Of a DNA stretch of 64,000 nucleotides, positions 47,632 through 56,578 are shown piece by piece. The notes under the pieces are model-generated. The model was not told the origin of the DNA, made no database searches, and saw nothing but the letters and a program-made list of their open reading frames with translations. Every line of letters begins with the position of its first letter. Positions within the stretch are counted from its first letter, which is position 1. Source of the stretch: an uncultured Pseudomonadales bacterium (lineage in GTDB: Bacteria; Pseudomonadota; Gammaproteobacteria; Pseudomonadales; Pseudohongiellaceae); NCBI GenBank assembly GCA_947259995.1, contig CAMYOK010000013.1:1-64000 (forward strand), read 5' to 3'. The translations under genes and the position numbers were made by a program.

Positions 47632-48063
47632 TTACTCAACAGTGATGGTGATTTTCTCTGAAGTCACAGGAGGGTTGTGCGGGATATGCAGATGATCACC
47701 TAGAATCAGCTGCAGTGTGTGCGTGCCAGGCTCCAACTCTATTGTAGTTTCAGTCTGACCACCGCCGAAATGGGTTACATCCGACCCTAGCGGCATATCT
47801 AAATTAGGAAGTTGGGCGCCATTCACTAATAGATGGTGATGCCCTGTGTTATTCGCTTGCACGCCAGCAGGTGCAACGCCCATGCCGTTGAGGCCGAATA
47901 CGACTTTCACAGGCGAACTCACAGTCGCACCGTTAGCTGGAGACACTATATAAGCCATGGTTCCTTCTGCTGAAGCGGTTTTCTCCATTTGCTGCGCCAT
48001 TACCAATGAAGATAATGCGATTGCGGCACTTGCGCCTAGGACTTTGAATAGGGTCTTGCTCAT
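47632..48063 (-). CDS. Exported DUF4399 protein
   Basis: 143 residues. Signal peptide (AIALSSLVMAQ). The mature protein matches DUF4399: VFGLNGMGVAPAGVQANNTG, the His-rich HHHLL, and ending LGDHLHIPHNPPVTSEKITI. Many histidines suggest metal binding but this is not shown. It overlaps closely with the next gene (GTG two bases after its stop), so the two are coupled. Confidence 0.85.
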   Translation of the reverse strand: MSKTLFKVLGASAAIALSSLVMAQQMEKTASAEGTMAYIVSPANGATVSSPVKVVFGLNGMGVAPAGVQANNTGHHHLLVNGAQLPNLDMPLGSDVTHFGGGQTETTIELEPGTHTLQLILGDHLHIPHNPPVTSEKITITVE

Positions 48064-48354
48064 AAAATAACTCCAAAATTTAGTTAAGCGTAGGTATTAA
48101 ATTGCTGCATCAAGCCCGACTATAGACCGTCTAAATGACGAGACTCTTACAGTATTCGTGCGGCTCTTATTATTGAGCGTAATTTTGCTCGAAAGCCTTA
48201 AAGATAGCCAGTTATATCGCAAATGTTAGCACTGGCAACATCGCCATTGAGGTGTTATAAGAATGCAGTAGCGAGATTCAACAAGGATGGGAAATTTCGT
48301 GAATCTTCTCTTTTTAAAGTGCTAAATAAATAGATTAAAGGGGGCACGTATTAA

Positions 48355-50238
48355 GTGATTGATTTAAGCAATACACCCGTAGCAGAACCTTTGATGGAGT
48401 CCATCGAAAGTATCGAGGCGTTTGAGAAAACCGCACTAGGCACACAGTTTCCATACAGCGACAGCTACTCCCTTTTGCAGAAAAGCGCAGAACGTTTTGG
48501 CGACACACCAGCACTGGAGTTTCTACTCAGCGGTCAACGCGAAGAAACATCGCAAAGCATTAGCTTTCGACAACTCGGCCAACGCATAACTCAGACCGCC
48601 AATCTATTACACACCTTAGGCGTTGACCAAACGACCGCCGTCTCGATCATTCTCCCCATCATGCCGCAGAGCCATCCCGCTATTTGGGGCTCACAAGCGG
48701 CCGGCATTGCTAACCCAATCAATCCAATGCTCGAGGCCGAGCATATCGCGGAAATCATTGAGGCTGCCGAAGCCAAGCTTATTATTTGTTTAGCCCCGTC
48801 GGAGCACACAGATATTTGGGAGAAAGTGATGCAGATCATGCATCGACTCCCTTTAGTGCACACGGTCATCGCAGTGACCCAAGCTTATTTTACCCAGACT
48901 GAATTCGCCCTACCCCCTGCCGTCAACGCCAAACTACTGAACTATGATGCCAGCATCGCAGAACAGCCCGCTGACCACCTAGTCAGCGAACGGCAATTTT
49001 CCGCCGACCAAATAGCAGCCTATTTCCATACTGGCGGCACCACCGGGCGACCAAAGATCGCCCAGCTCACGCATGGCAACATGGCGTTCCTAGGGCAATT
49101 GATGCAAATTTACACCGCACACATGCCACGCCATACCGTTCTCTGTGGCTTGCCTTTGTTTCATATTTACGGGGTCATCATCCAAGGCATTGCCGCCTTT
49201 AGTGTTGGCTACACTGTGTTGCTATTAACTCCAGCGGGTTTTCGCTCTATGGAGGGCATGAAGAATTTCTGGCATCACATCGATCGCTTCAAGGTTCGTA
49301 GCTTCTCTACTGTGCCGACGGTCCTCATGGCATTGGCCAATATTCCCGTTGGCGACGCCGACATCAGCAGCCTCACTAATATCAACTCAGGTGCCGCACC
49401 ACTTCCGCCGAAGCTCGAACAGGCGTTTGAGAAGAGCTACGATGTTGAGGTCTCCAATGGCTATGGCATGACAGAGACCACCGCCTTGATCTCACGCGCC
49501 CCCATCGAGCAACCACCAGGCAGTGTCGGCATGCGCCTGCCCTATTCACAAATTCGTATCGCTCACCTGAATGAAGGCAAAGTTGTTAAAGATTGTAAAC
49601 TCAATGAGAGTGGTGTCATTCTTGTCCGCGGCCCACAGGTGTTCCATGGTTATAAAGCTGAGAGTGACAACAACAATGCATGGATCGACGGCGATTGGTT
49701 TAACACTGGCGATCTAGGGTATTTAGACGAGAAGGGGTTCTTATATTTGTCTGGACGCGCGAAGGATTTAATTATTCGTGGCGGACACAATATCGACCCG
49801 GTGATCATCGAAGACGCGATCGCTACCCACCCCAGCATAGCAAGCTGTATTGCCGTAGGTTTACCTGACGCCTATGCAGGCGAACTCCCAATGGCTTTCG
49901 TGGTGTTAAAACCTGGTGAGCAAACGAGTGCACAAGAGTTGTTACGCTATGCACAAGAGCATATTAGTGAACGTGCTGCCATTCCTAAGCGCATTGAGAT
50001 CATTCCGGCGATGCCACTGACTGCGGTTGGCAAAGTATTTCGCCCGGCTCTGCGGCAACAGATCACCGAAACCATGTTGAAAGAATTATTATCGGCACAC
50101 AATATTGAGGCAGAAGTGTCTAGCCGTCTTGATAAAAAAAGTGGGCTAACAATGCTAGTGAAGCTGGCAGACCAAGCCAAACAACAAACCGTCGACGAGT
50201 TACTGACCCCCTACTCTTTCGCCGTGGATTTCAGCTAG
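48355..50238 (+). CDS. Acyl-CoA synthetase (AMP-forming), long C-terminal extension
   Basis: 627 residues from a GTG at 48355, with AAGGGGG 12 bases upstream. ATP/AMP signature HTGGTTGRPK, YGMTETTALISRA, and FNTGDLGYLDEKGFLYLSGR with the conserved LIIRGGHNIDP; the catalytic Lys is in TAVGKVFRP. About 80 residues follow this Lys, longer than usual. Related to FadD3-like/CaiC-type ligases; substrate unknown. The gap before it (48064-48354) shows no gene or promoter I can support. Confidence 0.9.
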   Translation: MIDLSNTPVAEPLMESIESIEAFEKTALGTQFPYSDSYSLLQKSAERFGDTPALEFLLSGQREETSQSISFRQLGQRITQTANLLHTLGVDQTTAVSIILPIMPQSHPAIWGSQAAGIANPINPMLEAEHIAEIIEAAEAKLIICLAPSEHTDIWEKVMQIMHRLPLVHTVIAVTQAYFTQTEFALPPAVNAKLLNYDASIAEQPADHLVSERQFSADQIAAYFHTGGTTGRPKIAQLTHGNMAFLGQLMQIYTAHMPRHTVLCGLPLFHIYGVIIQGIAAFSVGYTVLLLTPAGFRSMEGMKNFWHHIDRFKVRSFSTVPTVLMALANIPVGDADISSLTNINSGAAPLPPKLEQAFEKSYDVEVSNGYGMTETTALISRAPIEQPPGSVGMRLPYSQIRIAHLNEGKVVKDCKLNESGVILVRGPQVFHGYKAESDNNNAWIDGDWFNTGDLGYLDEKGFLYLSGRAKDLIIRGGHNIDPVIIEDAIATHPSIASCIAVGLPDAYAGELPMAFVVLKPGEQTSAQELLRYAQEHISERAAIPKRIEIIPAMPLTAVGKVFRPALRQQITETMLKELLSAHNIEAEVSSRLDKKSGLTMLVKLADQAKQQTVDELLTPYSFAVDFS

Positions 50239-50243
50239 CAGCC

Positions 50244-50275
50244 TTAGCGTCAGAGTGCATTTGCTCTGACGCTAA
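50244..50275. terminator. Hairpin between convergent genes
   Basis: TTAGCGTCAGAG pairs perfectly with CTCTGACGCTAA around an eight-base loop. It overlaps the stop of the minus-strand lipoprotein gene and follows the acyl-CoA synthetase stop by five bases. No U-tract follows in either direction. Confidence 0.65.
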
Positions 50276-51443
50276 ATCCAGCACTGTTAGAGCGAAGAAT
50301 ACTATTCTCATCGATGATCCGAACTTTATTATTGCTCGGGTGGTAGATCTCACTCGATTGTTGATAAATATAACGTGCCACCTCGAACAGTGCTTTTGCC
50401 TGATCGAGATCCCCAAGCTCCTCTACCGTTTTACTTAATGCCAAATAAAAGTCGGGCTCAGTATCTTTGCGCTTAATGGCGGCGATGAAGTGATCGCGCG
50501 CAGCCTCGTAGTCTTGTTCGGCAAAGGCAATATTGCCTAAATTATAGTGAAAATAAGGGTTCTTGACGTTAAAGCGCTCGATCGCTTTTGCGTAGCGCTC
50601 TGCGGTTTCAAAATCCCCCTCGCGGTTATAGAGTTTTACCAGATTATTCACAGCCGTGGTGTTCGTGCGATCCAAAGAAAAGGCCTTGCGATAGGCATAC
50701 TCGGCGATATCACTTTGCTCATTACGGCTAAAGGCCGTGCCTATATTATTCCACGAAATAGACAGAACCGGATTCAAATACAAGGCGTTCTTAAAATACG
50801 CGATCGACTCAGAATACTTGTTCTCGATAAGCTTTTCGGCCCCTAGATTATTGAAAAATAATGCCCGCGCTTTGTCATCCTTAATGGTATTGGCCGTTAG
50901 CTGTTGCAAGGTAATCTCAGGAGTAAAATCGACCACATAGCTCGTGTTCTGGCTGAAACTACCAATAGCATTGATATGCTGACTTAGCACCAGCAACTCT
51001 CCGCGCCTATCCCAACTCGGGCGCACAAGCACCGTTTGGAAACGCGCATCGATATCGTAATATCGAGCCATCGCGATATAGAGATAAACGACTGATAGAC
51101 AGTTCCCACGACGATCATGAAAGGTTTCGACTGCCGTGCGAGTTCTCGAATCGTCATATTGGATGTCGAGATAGCGATCTTCGAACAACAAGCTTTGCAA
51201 TTGATCTACCATCTCAACTGGCGTGCCCTTTTTTACGTGCCGCTCCATGTAGGCGATTATTTCTGGGCTCAATGCCATTGGGTCTATGTCAGCAAACGCA
51301 TCACGGTCTTGATCTAAAATTTGCGCTTCAAACTCTCGATCATCGATGAAGGTAAAATCAAGACGCACAATATTGCATGCAGACAAAAGCAGCCCGCACA
51401 GCAGTAACGCTAAAATTTTGTAGCAGTTCCAGTACGTTCTCAT
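50250..51443 (-). CDS. Lipoprotein with transglutaminase-like and TPR domains
   Basis: 397 residues from ATG 51443; the frame to 51482 lacks a signal. Lipobox LLSAC gives Cys23. A transglutaminase-like fold is suggested by FHDRRGNCLSVVYLYIAMAR (Cys near 133) with SQHINAI as a possible His and VVDFTPE as a possible Asp (about 120-210). TPR units cover about 225-355. It is the last of three tightly linked genes. The role is unknown; such proteins are often outer-membrane-facing scaffolds or proteases. Confidence 0.8.
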   Translation of the reverse strand: MRTYWNCYKILALLLCGLLLSACNIVRLDFTFIDDREFEAQILDQDRDAFADIDPMALSPEIIAYMERHVKKGTPVEMVDQLQSLLFEDRYLDIQYDDSRTRTAVETFHDRRGNCLSVVYLYIAMARYYDIDARFQTVLVRPSWDRRGELLVLSQHINAIGSFSQNTSYVVDFTPEITLQQLTANTIKDDKARALFFNNLGAEKLIENKYSESIAYFKNALYLNPVLSISWNNIGTAFSRNEQSDIAEYAYRKAFSLDRTNTTAVNNLVKLYNREGDFETAERYAKAIERFNVKNPYFHYNLGNIAFAEQDYEAARDHFIAAIKRKDTEPDFYLALSKTVEELGDLDQAKALFEVARYIYQQSSEIYHPSNNKVRIIDENSILRSNSAGFSVRANAL

Positions 51444-51453
51444 AATGTTTATT

Positions 51454-52884
51454 TTATATTCTAGAGGGCGTCGAGCGACCACTTTTATCTATCTTTAAAA
51501 ACTCATAACGCCCATAAGTAAATTCTACTTGTTGTTCGTGCACGGCTCTAAACAGTGCCACCCACGCGGCATAGTCGGCAAGCTCGCGGGTACTAGCCCC
51601 TAAGCCTAGAAAATCCGTGCGCTCTTCCAGCCTAAACGCACTAGGCCCCCAAGAGTCTAGATGCAGCAAGGATCCATCTTCGGATCGATACCGGTAAACG
51701 ATAGCCGCTTCCGTACGCGCTATACGCATTCGATCTGATTGCAGAAAGCGCACCTCATATTCCACCTGAAATTGCGCCCGATTCGCAACCGCTCTAAACT
51801 CTACATCGCTGTCGATAATGACGCTTTTCTGAACATCCAAACGGGTCACAAAATTAAATGGCTCTAGATCTATACGTACCATTCGAAAACCTAGATCTGT
51901 GTCCTCTAATGCCGAGGAAATTTTCACCCGGCCTCGCTCGTCAATATCGACAATCGCGTCCGAGGCGATGGCAACGGCCCGTGCTGCAAAATCGAAACTT
52001 GCCTTCCACAGCGGCGCTGTCGCCTCGGGTAGCGCCAACGCGCCTTGTGGGCCATTGAGCCAGAGTCTTTCACCATCAAAACGTAATTCGTTGCCTATAT
52101 CTGTAAAGACCGCTTTTTCACCTAATGCTATTCCACCGGGCACTATTATCTCGGGAATGGTGGAGGCCTCAAACTCATCACCTAAGCGTTCTTTTAGGAA
52201 CACGGCAGGCTCGGCCCGTGCGAGGCGGCGAAGCGCACGGGCTTTCGGGTTTATCACAGACTCTGTGCCGCGACGCATAGACTCTCCTAAGTATTGGAAC
52301 TCAGGAAGCTCGGACTCAACATCGCGGGCCGCCGCTGAATCCAAGACCCAGCGCTGCCCGGCGGTCGCAAATAGCCGCCCGCCTTGCTCTACTTGCAAAC
52401 CATCAGCAGGCACATGCAGAACAGCATAGCGATCAGCGAGTAAGGCAACCGCCTCGCGCACTAAGGCTTCATCATTCAGCGCGTAACTGAGCAAGATGCG
52501 ATGCTCGGCCGCGCTTGCCAACCAGTCTTGATAAAACCCAGAAAACGCCTGTCTCTTGGCTGCCAATTCGTTTTCTACAATGAAGGCAATCGTGCCAAAA
52601 CGCTGTGCTTGGTATTCTTGCTCCCACATTAACAGCTCTGCGCTTGACGCCATGCGCAAGCTAGGGATATCAATATGCATCCCTATACGAGGGCGTTGCG
52701 GCGACCTACGTGCCACCGACGATTCATTAAGATTAAACGCGACATCCACACCGATACGATCTAAGTCGGCGCTTAAGATTTTGAGCTGATCATTCACCGC
52801 GGTGTTTGGATCGAGGACCTCCGCCACGCCCCCTTGAAAAATGAGTGCCGTGGCGAGAATAATCAGTGAAGACAGTGCGCGCAT
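51454..52884 (-). CDS. Exported protein of unknown function
   Basis: 476 residues from ATG 52884, with GGAGTTGTCC upstream; a 17-residue extension to 52935 lacks a signal. Signal peptide ends near FQGGVAEV. The mature protein shows no family I recognise. It has a repetitive mix of alpha (residues about 60-230) and beta (about 260-460) segments and only no cysteines after the signal. It sits between the peptidase-like gene (13 bp) and the lipoprotein gene (10 bp). Confidence 0.75.
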   Translation of the reverse strand: MRALSSLIILATALIFQGGVAEVLDPNTAVNDQLKILSADLDRIGVDVAFNLNESSVARRSPQRPRIGMHIDIPSLRMASSAELLMWEQEYQAQRFGTIAFIVENELAAKRQAFSGFYQDWLASAAEHRILLSYALNDEALVREAVALLADRYAVLHVPADGLQVEQGGRLFATAGQRWVLDSAAARDVESELPEFQYLGESMRRGTESVINPKARALRRLARAEPAVFLKERLGDEFEASTIPEIIVPGGIALGEKAVFTDIGNELRFDGERLWLNGPQGALALPEATAPLWKASFDFAARAVAIASDAIVDIDERGRVKISSALEDTDLGFRMVRIDLEPFNFVTRLDVQKSVIIDSDVEFRAVANRAQFQVEYEVRFLQSDRMRIARTEAAIVYRYRSEDGSLLHLDSWGPSAFRLEERTDFLGLGASTRELADYAAWVALFRAVHEQQVEFTYGRYEFLKIDKSGRSTPSRI

Positions 52885-52897
52885 AAGGACAACTCCT

Positions 52898-54448
52898 TTA
52901 GTTTGCGTTAGCACAGGCGTCGAAGCTTTCACCACGCTGAGCAGCGCGTAGCTTTAACCTTAACTCTGCCACCCAGTCAGGAGCCCCATAAAAATGCATG
53001 GGGCGTGCCATGCGCGCGATGATAGTTTGCGCATGATCGAAATCCTCAGCTCGAAGAGCATATTCGACCGCCTGTTCTTGCACGAAGGTGTCCGAGGCAA
53101 GCAACGCAAATGCCTTCTCCTGCAAGGGGACACCCGTTAACCAATTTTGCTGGTCAAACAAATAGATTTGTGCGGCGGATAAATTGACCTCTGCACTCTC
53201 TGGATTCAATGCAAGTGCCTGCTGGAAGTACTCCTGCATTTGCGACTCATAAAATAGACGCTCATCTGCACTCGGCATTGGCTCGCAGTTATTACGCTTC
53301 GAGTCATAGTATTGCCCAAAGTCTAAGTAGACTTGATGATCCTGCGGGGATCGCTCTATCGCTTGCTCATAGAGTTGAACTATTGTCGGTTCATCGACCA
53401 ATTCGAGCGCTTCATTTTGCATGTCATGCATACGCACAGCATCGGCATAGCCCGAATAGGCTCGACCTGGTGCTTGCCCCTCTTCGATTAGGGCATTGAA
53501 TAAATACGCGGCAAGTGGAAACCGAGCAGCATGAAGCGACAGCTCTGCCAACCAGAGTCTTTTATCGTCTATAGAAACGGGCTGCACTTCAATATCATCA
53601 ATGGCCGCTAGTTTGAACAGCTCTCGATCACGTTCAGAACGCTGCGCACCGGCCTCCAAAAACCGCTCAAAATCACGCGCTAGTCGGCGCATACTAAACT
53701 CAAACGATTGATCAAAAGCAAAGCGTTCGGTGCGGCCTTGATCGATCTGAGTCAGATAATTATGCACAACACTGCTTCGACTATTGAACCCTTGAAATTC
53801 GTGAGCATGCAATAGGTAGTGCATGAAGAATGCACTTTTCAAGTTGGCAATTTGCACAAGTCGCGGTGAGGCAAGTGCCGCGTCATCGTAGAATAGTTCA
53901 TCGAGTTCAATATTGTCATTCAGCGCTAATATGAGCTGAAACTCCTCCTCGTTAAAGCGCTGCAACACAACATCATTGCGCAACACTTCGATCCTGCTCA
54001 GGTAATGACTCATCCCCTCCTCATACCAACGCGGCAGGCCTTGCGTCCTATTATTCAAGAGAAAATGCGCATAGTGATGCTTGGCCAACTTCAGCCCGTT
54101 ATCACTGTCTTGCATGATGATAAAATTCGCCCGCGGCGACGAGAAAAAATAAGCAGGCTCACCACCATCGCTAAAAAGCACGTAGTCATCGTCGTTGGAA
54201 AAAATATAGAGGTAGGTGGTAATTGCAGGTTGCACTTGCGGGTTGAGTACGTCGAGTAATTGCAAACTGGCATTGCGCCATTGCTCGAGCTCCATCGACC
54301 GCCTTTCGGTTTGCCTGCTAGAGAGCTGGCTAAAGACGGTGAAACTGTCCGTACTGCTGGTAAACCATCGCTCTGTGACAAGTGCATCTTGGGCCACCGC
54401 ATGATTCAGCAGCGTGGCCCAGAAAAACATGAATAGCAGTCTTCTCAT
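52898..54448 (-). CDS. Exported TPR protein with degenerate zinc-peptidase motif
   Basis: 516 residues. Signal peptide ends at HAVA before QDALV. Residues about 25-240 resemble a gluzincin (peptidase MA-like) domain: LAKHHYAHFLL at 122-130 keeps His124 and His128 but has His125 where the catalytic Glu of HExxH should be. The later WYEEGMSHYLS (Glu143/144) fits the third-ligand motif. The C-terminal half (about 300-500) is TPR-like. It is first of the three-gene set. Probably catalytically inactive or changed; this is inference. Confidence 0.8.
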   Translation of the reverse strand: MRRLLFMFFWATLLNHAVAQDALVTERWFTSSTDSFTVFSQLSSRQTERRSMELEQWRNASLQLLDVLNPQVQPAITTYLYIFSNDDDYVLFSDGGEPAYFFSSPRANFIIMQDSDNGLKLAKHHYAHFLLNNRTQGLPRWYEEGMSHYLSRIEVLRNDVVLQRFNEEEFQLILALNDNIELDELFYDDAALASPRLVQIANLKSAFFMHYLLHAHEFQGFNSRSSVVHNYLTQIDQGRTERFAFDQSFEFSMRRLARDFERFLEAGAQRSERDRELFKLAAIDDIEVQPVSIDDKRLWLAELSLHAARFPLAAYLFNALIEEGQAPGRAYSGYADAVRMHDMQNEALELVDEPTIVQLYEQAIERSPQDHQVYLDFGQYYDSKRNNCEPMPSADERLFYESQMQEYFQQALALNPESAEVNLSAAQIYLFDQQNWLTGVPLQEKAFALLASDTFVQEQAVEYALRAEDFDHAQTIIARMARPMHFYGAPDWVAELRLKLRAAQRGESFDACANAN

Positions 54449-54552
54449 GTGGTCCGCTCCAAAAAAGGTGCTTAAGCTAGAGAGTACTCTGAGGCTTAAG
54501 CGCTTGGCAAGGCACTATGAGCTAACGGCTTGCAATCCTCTTAGGAACTGGA

Positions 54553-56223
54553 CTACATATTAGGATAATTTGGCCCACCGCCACCCTCAGGGCTTACCCA
54601 TTGGATGTTCTGTGCCGGGTCCTTAATATCGCAAGTTTTGCAATGCACGCAGTTTTGCGCATTGATCTGGAAGCGCTTAGTGCCATTGTCCTCCTCTACC
54701 ACCTCATAGACACCTGCAGGGCAGTAACGCTGCGCCGGCTCGTCATAGAGCGGCAAATTCTTTGCAATCGGTATGCTTGGATCTACGAGCTGCAGATGAC
54801 AGGGCTGGTTCTCGGCATGATTGGTGTTCGATAAAAACACCGAAGAAAGCTTATCGAAGCTGATCTTGCCATCTGGCTTTGGATAATCGATCTTGGGTGA
54901 CTGATCTGCCGGCTTCATTTGCGCATAATCTGGAGTGCGATCTCTGAACGTCATCGGGAACTTGCCAGCAAAAATATTGTGTTCAATAAATACCAGCGCA
55001 CTCCCCAACCAAAAACCTAGCTTATGGAAACCGGCGCTGAAATTACGTGTCTTATGCAGCTCTTGATACAGGCTAGATGCGCGAAACAGTTCTGTATATC
55101 GGTGCACTTCCTGCACTGGCGCTTCGTCTTGCGCCGTTGCTTGCAAGGTCTCAACAAGGGACTGCGCAGCCAACATCCCTGACTTCATCGCGGTATGACT
55201 GCCTTTGATCTTCGCGGCATTCAAGGTGCCCGCATCACAGCCAATCAAAAGACCGCCTGGGAAGGTCATTTTCGGCAGGGAGTTCAAGCCGCCTTTATTC
55301 AAGGCCCGCGCACCATAACTCAAACGCTTACCACCTTCGATGTATTGCTTAATCACAGGGTGTTGCTTGAACTTTTGAAACTCATCGAATGGGCTGATAT
55401 GCGGATTGCTATAGCCAAGGTCAACGATCAAACCTAGAGAGACTTGATTATTTTCGCTGTGATACAGGAAACCACCGCTCGAGCCCGCAGAGCTCGCCCC
55501 AATCATTGGATAACCCGCCGTATGCACGACCAAGCCTTCTTTGTGTTTGTCTTCGGGTATCTCCCAGATCTCTTTCAGCCCAATCCCGTAATGTTGCGGA
55601 TCTGAATCTTTGTCCAAGCCAAACTTGGCGATCAACTCTTTACCAAGGTGCCCGCGACAACCTTCCGCAAACAAGGTGTATTTCGCATGAAACTCAAAAC
55701 CTGGCTCAAACGAGTCTTTATGCTCGCCATTGGCATCGACGCCCATGTCGCCAGTTGCCACCCCCTTAACACTGCCATCTTCATGGTAGAGAATTTCAGC
55801 GGCGGAGAAGCCGGGAAACACTTCTGCCCCCAACTCGCCAGCTTGTTCAGCTAACCAGCGACAAAGATTGCCTAGAGAAATGATGTAGTTACCATCATTG
55901 TGCATAGGCTTAGGCACTAACAAGCCTGGAAATTTGACGCCTTTAGTAGGGCCAGATAAATAGTAAACGTCGTCTCCGGTAACGGCGGTGTTCAAAGGCG
56001 CCCCACGCTCTTTCCAATCGGGAAAGAGCTCGTCTAGGGCGCTAGTTTCGAACACGGCACCCGACAAAATATGTGCGCCGATCTCGGAGCCTTTCTCCAG
56101 CACGCAGACACTTAGCTCTAATTCCGCTTCCTGCGCTAATTGCAGCAACCTACAAGCGGCGGAAAGCCCAGCGGGGCCAGCACCAACGATAACTACATCA
56201 ACTTCCATGGATTCGCGCTGCAT
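54553..56223 (-). CDS. Electron transfer flavoprotein-ubiquinone oxidoreductase
   Basis: 556 residues. FAD site VDVVIVGAGPAGLSAACRLL, ubiquinone/membrane segment SHTAMKSGMLAAQSL, and the C-terminal 4Fe-4S ligands CVHCKTCDIKDP with ETFQO signature GGGGPNYPNM. It passes electrons from acyl-CoA dehydrogenases via ETF to ubiquinone. A second ATG (56208) is possible. ETF subunit genes are not in the window. Divergent from the TonB receptor gene. Confidence 0.96.
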   Translation of the reverse strand: MQRESMEVDVVIVGAGPAGLSAACRLLQLAQEAELELSVCVLEKGSEIGAHILSGAVFETSALDELFPDWKERGAPLNTAVTGDDVYYLSGPTKGVKFPGLLVPKPMHNDGNYIISLGNLCRWLAEQAGELGAEVFPGFSAAEILYHEDGSVKGVATGDMGVDANGEHKDSFEPGFEFHAKYTLFAEGCRGHLGKELIAKFGLDKDSDPQHYGIGLKEIWEIPEDKHKEGLVVHTAGYPMIGASSAGSSGGFLYHSENNQVSLGLIVDLGYSNPHISPFDEFQKFKQHPVIKQYIEGGKRLSYGARALNKGGLNSLPKMTFPGGLLIGCDAGTLNAAKIKGSHTAMKSGMLAAQSLVETLQATAQDEAPVQEVHRYTELFRASSLYQELHKTRNFSAGFHKLGFWLGSALVFIEHNIFAGKFPMTFRDRTPDYAQMKPADQSPKIDYPKPDGKISFDKLSSVFLSNTNHAENQPCHLQLVDPSIPIAKNLPLYDEPAQRYCPAGVYEVVEEDNGTKRFQINAQNCVHCKTCDIKDPAQNIQWVSPEGGGGPNYPNM

Positions 56224-56578
56224 AAATCAATTCTCCCAAAATGAGGGTCTATACGTTCTTAGCTAAAACGGTAGGCACCAGAGCCAAGAAAGGCCTGATC
56301 GCACAATGAAGGCGCACATTATGAGCAATGGCATTGGAAATCGCAAAACACTTACGCTAATCCAATGTTCATCGAATGTCGTAATATTGATGCAATGATA
56401 GGTAATCTAACATGTTCTCCGAACGCTTGCTCTATAAGTTGTTCGAAGTTTAACTTCAATTAGTACGTAAGTTGCTGTAAGATTACACGTTTTTTGCATT
56501 CGCTCAGTGCCATGTCAGGCGTTGAACGGAACCCCTAACGACGTGTTTTGCGTTCATTCGTTAAATTCCGGAGATCAC
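56224..56578. promoter_or_regulatory. Divergent ETF-QO / TonB receptor intergenic region
   Basis: 355 bp without a supported gene. A perfect 13-bp palindrome GAAGTT-T-AACTTC at 56445-56457 lies about 120 bp before the receptor ATG. TTCAAT (56455) and TAAGAT, 17 bases apart, make a weak plus-strand promoter. No Fur-type box is convincing. Confidence 0.45.

Noticed and set aside
56445..56457. Fur-box reading of the palindrome upstream of the TonB receptor
   Set aside because: GAAGTT-T-AACTTC does not match the Fur consensus; it is left as an unassigned dyad.
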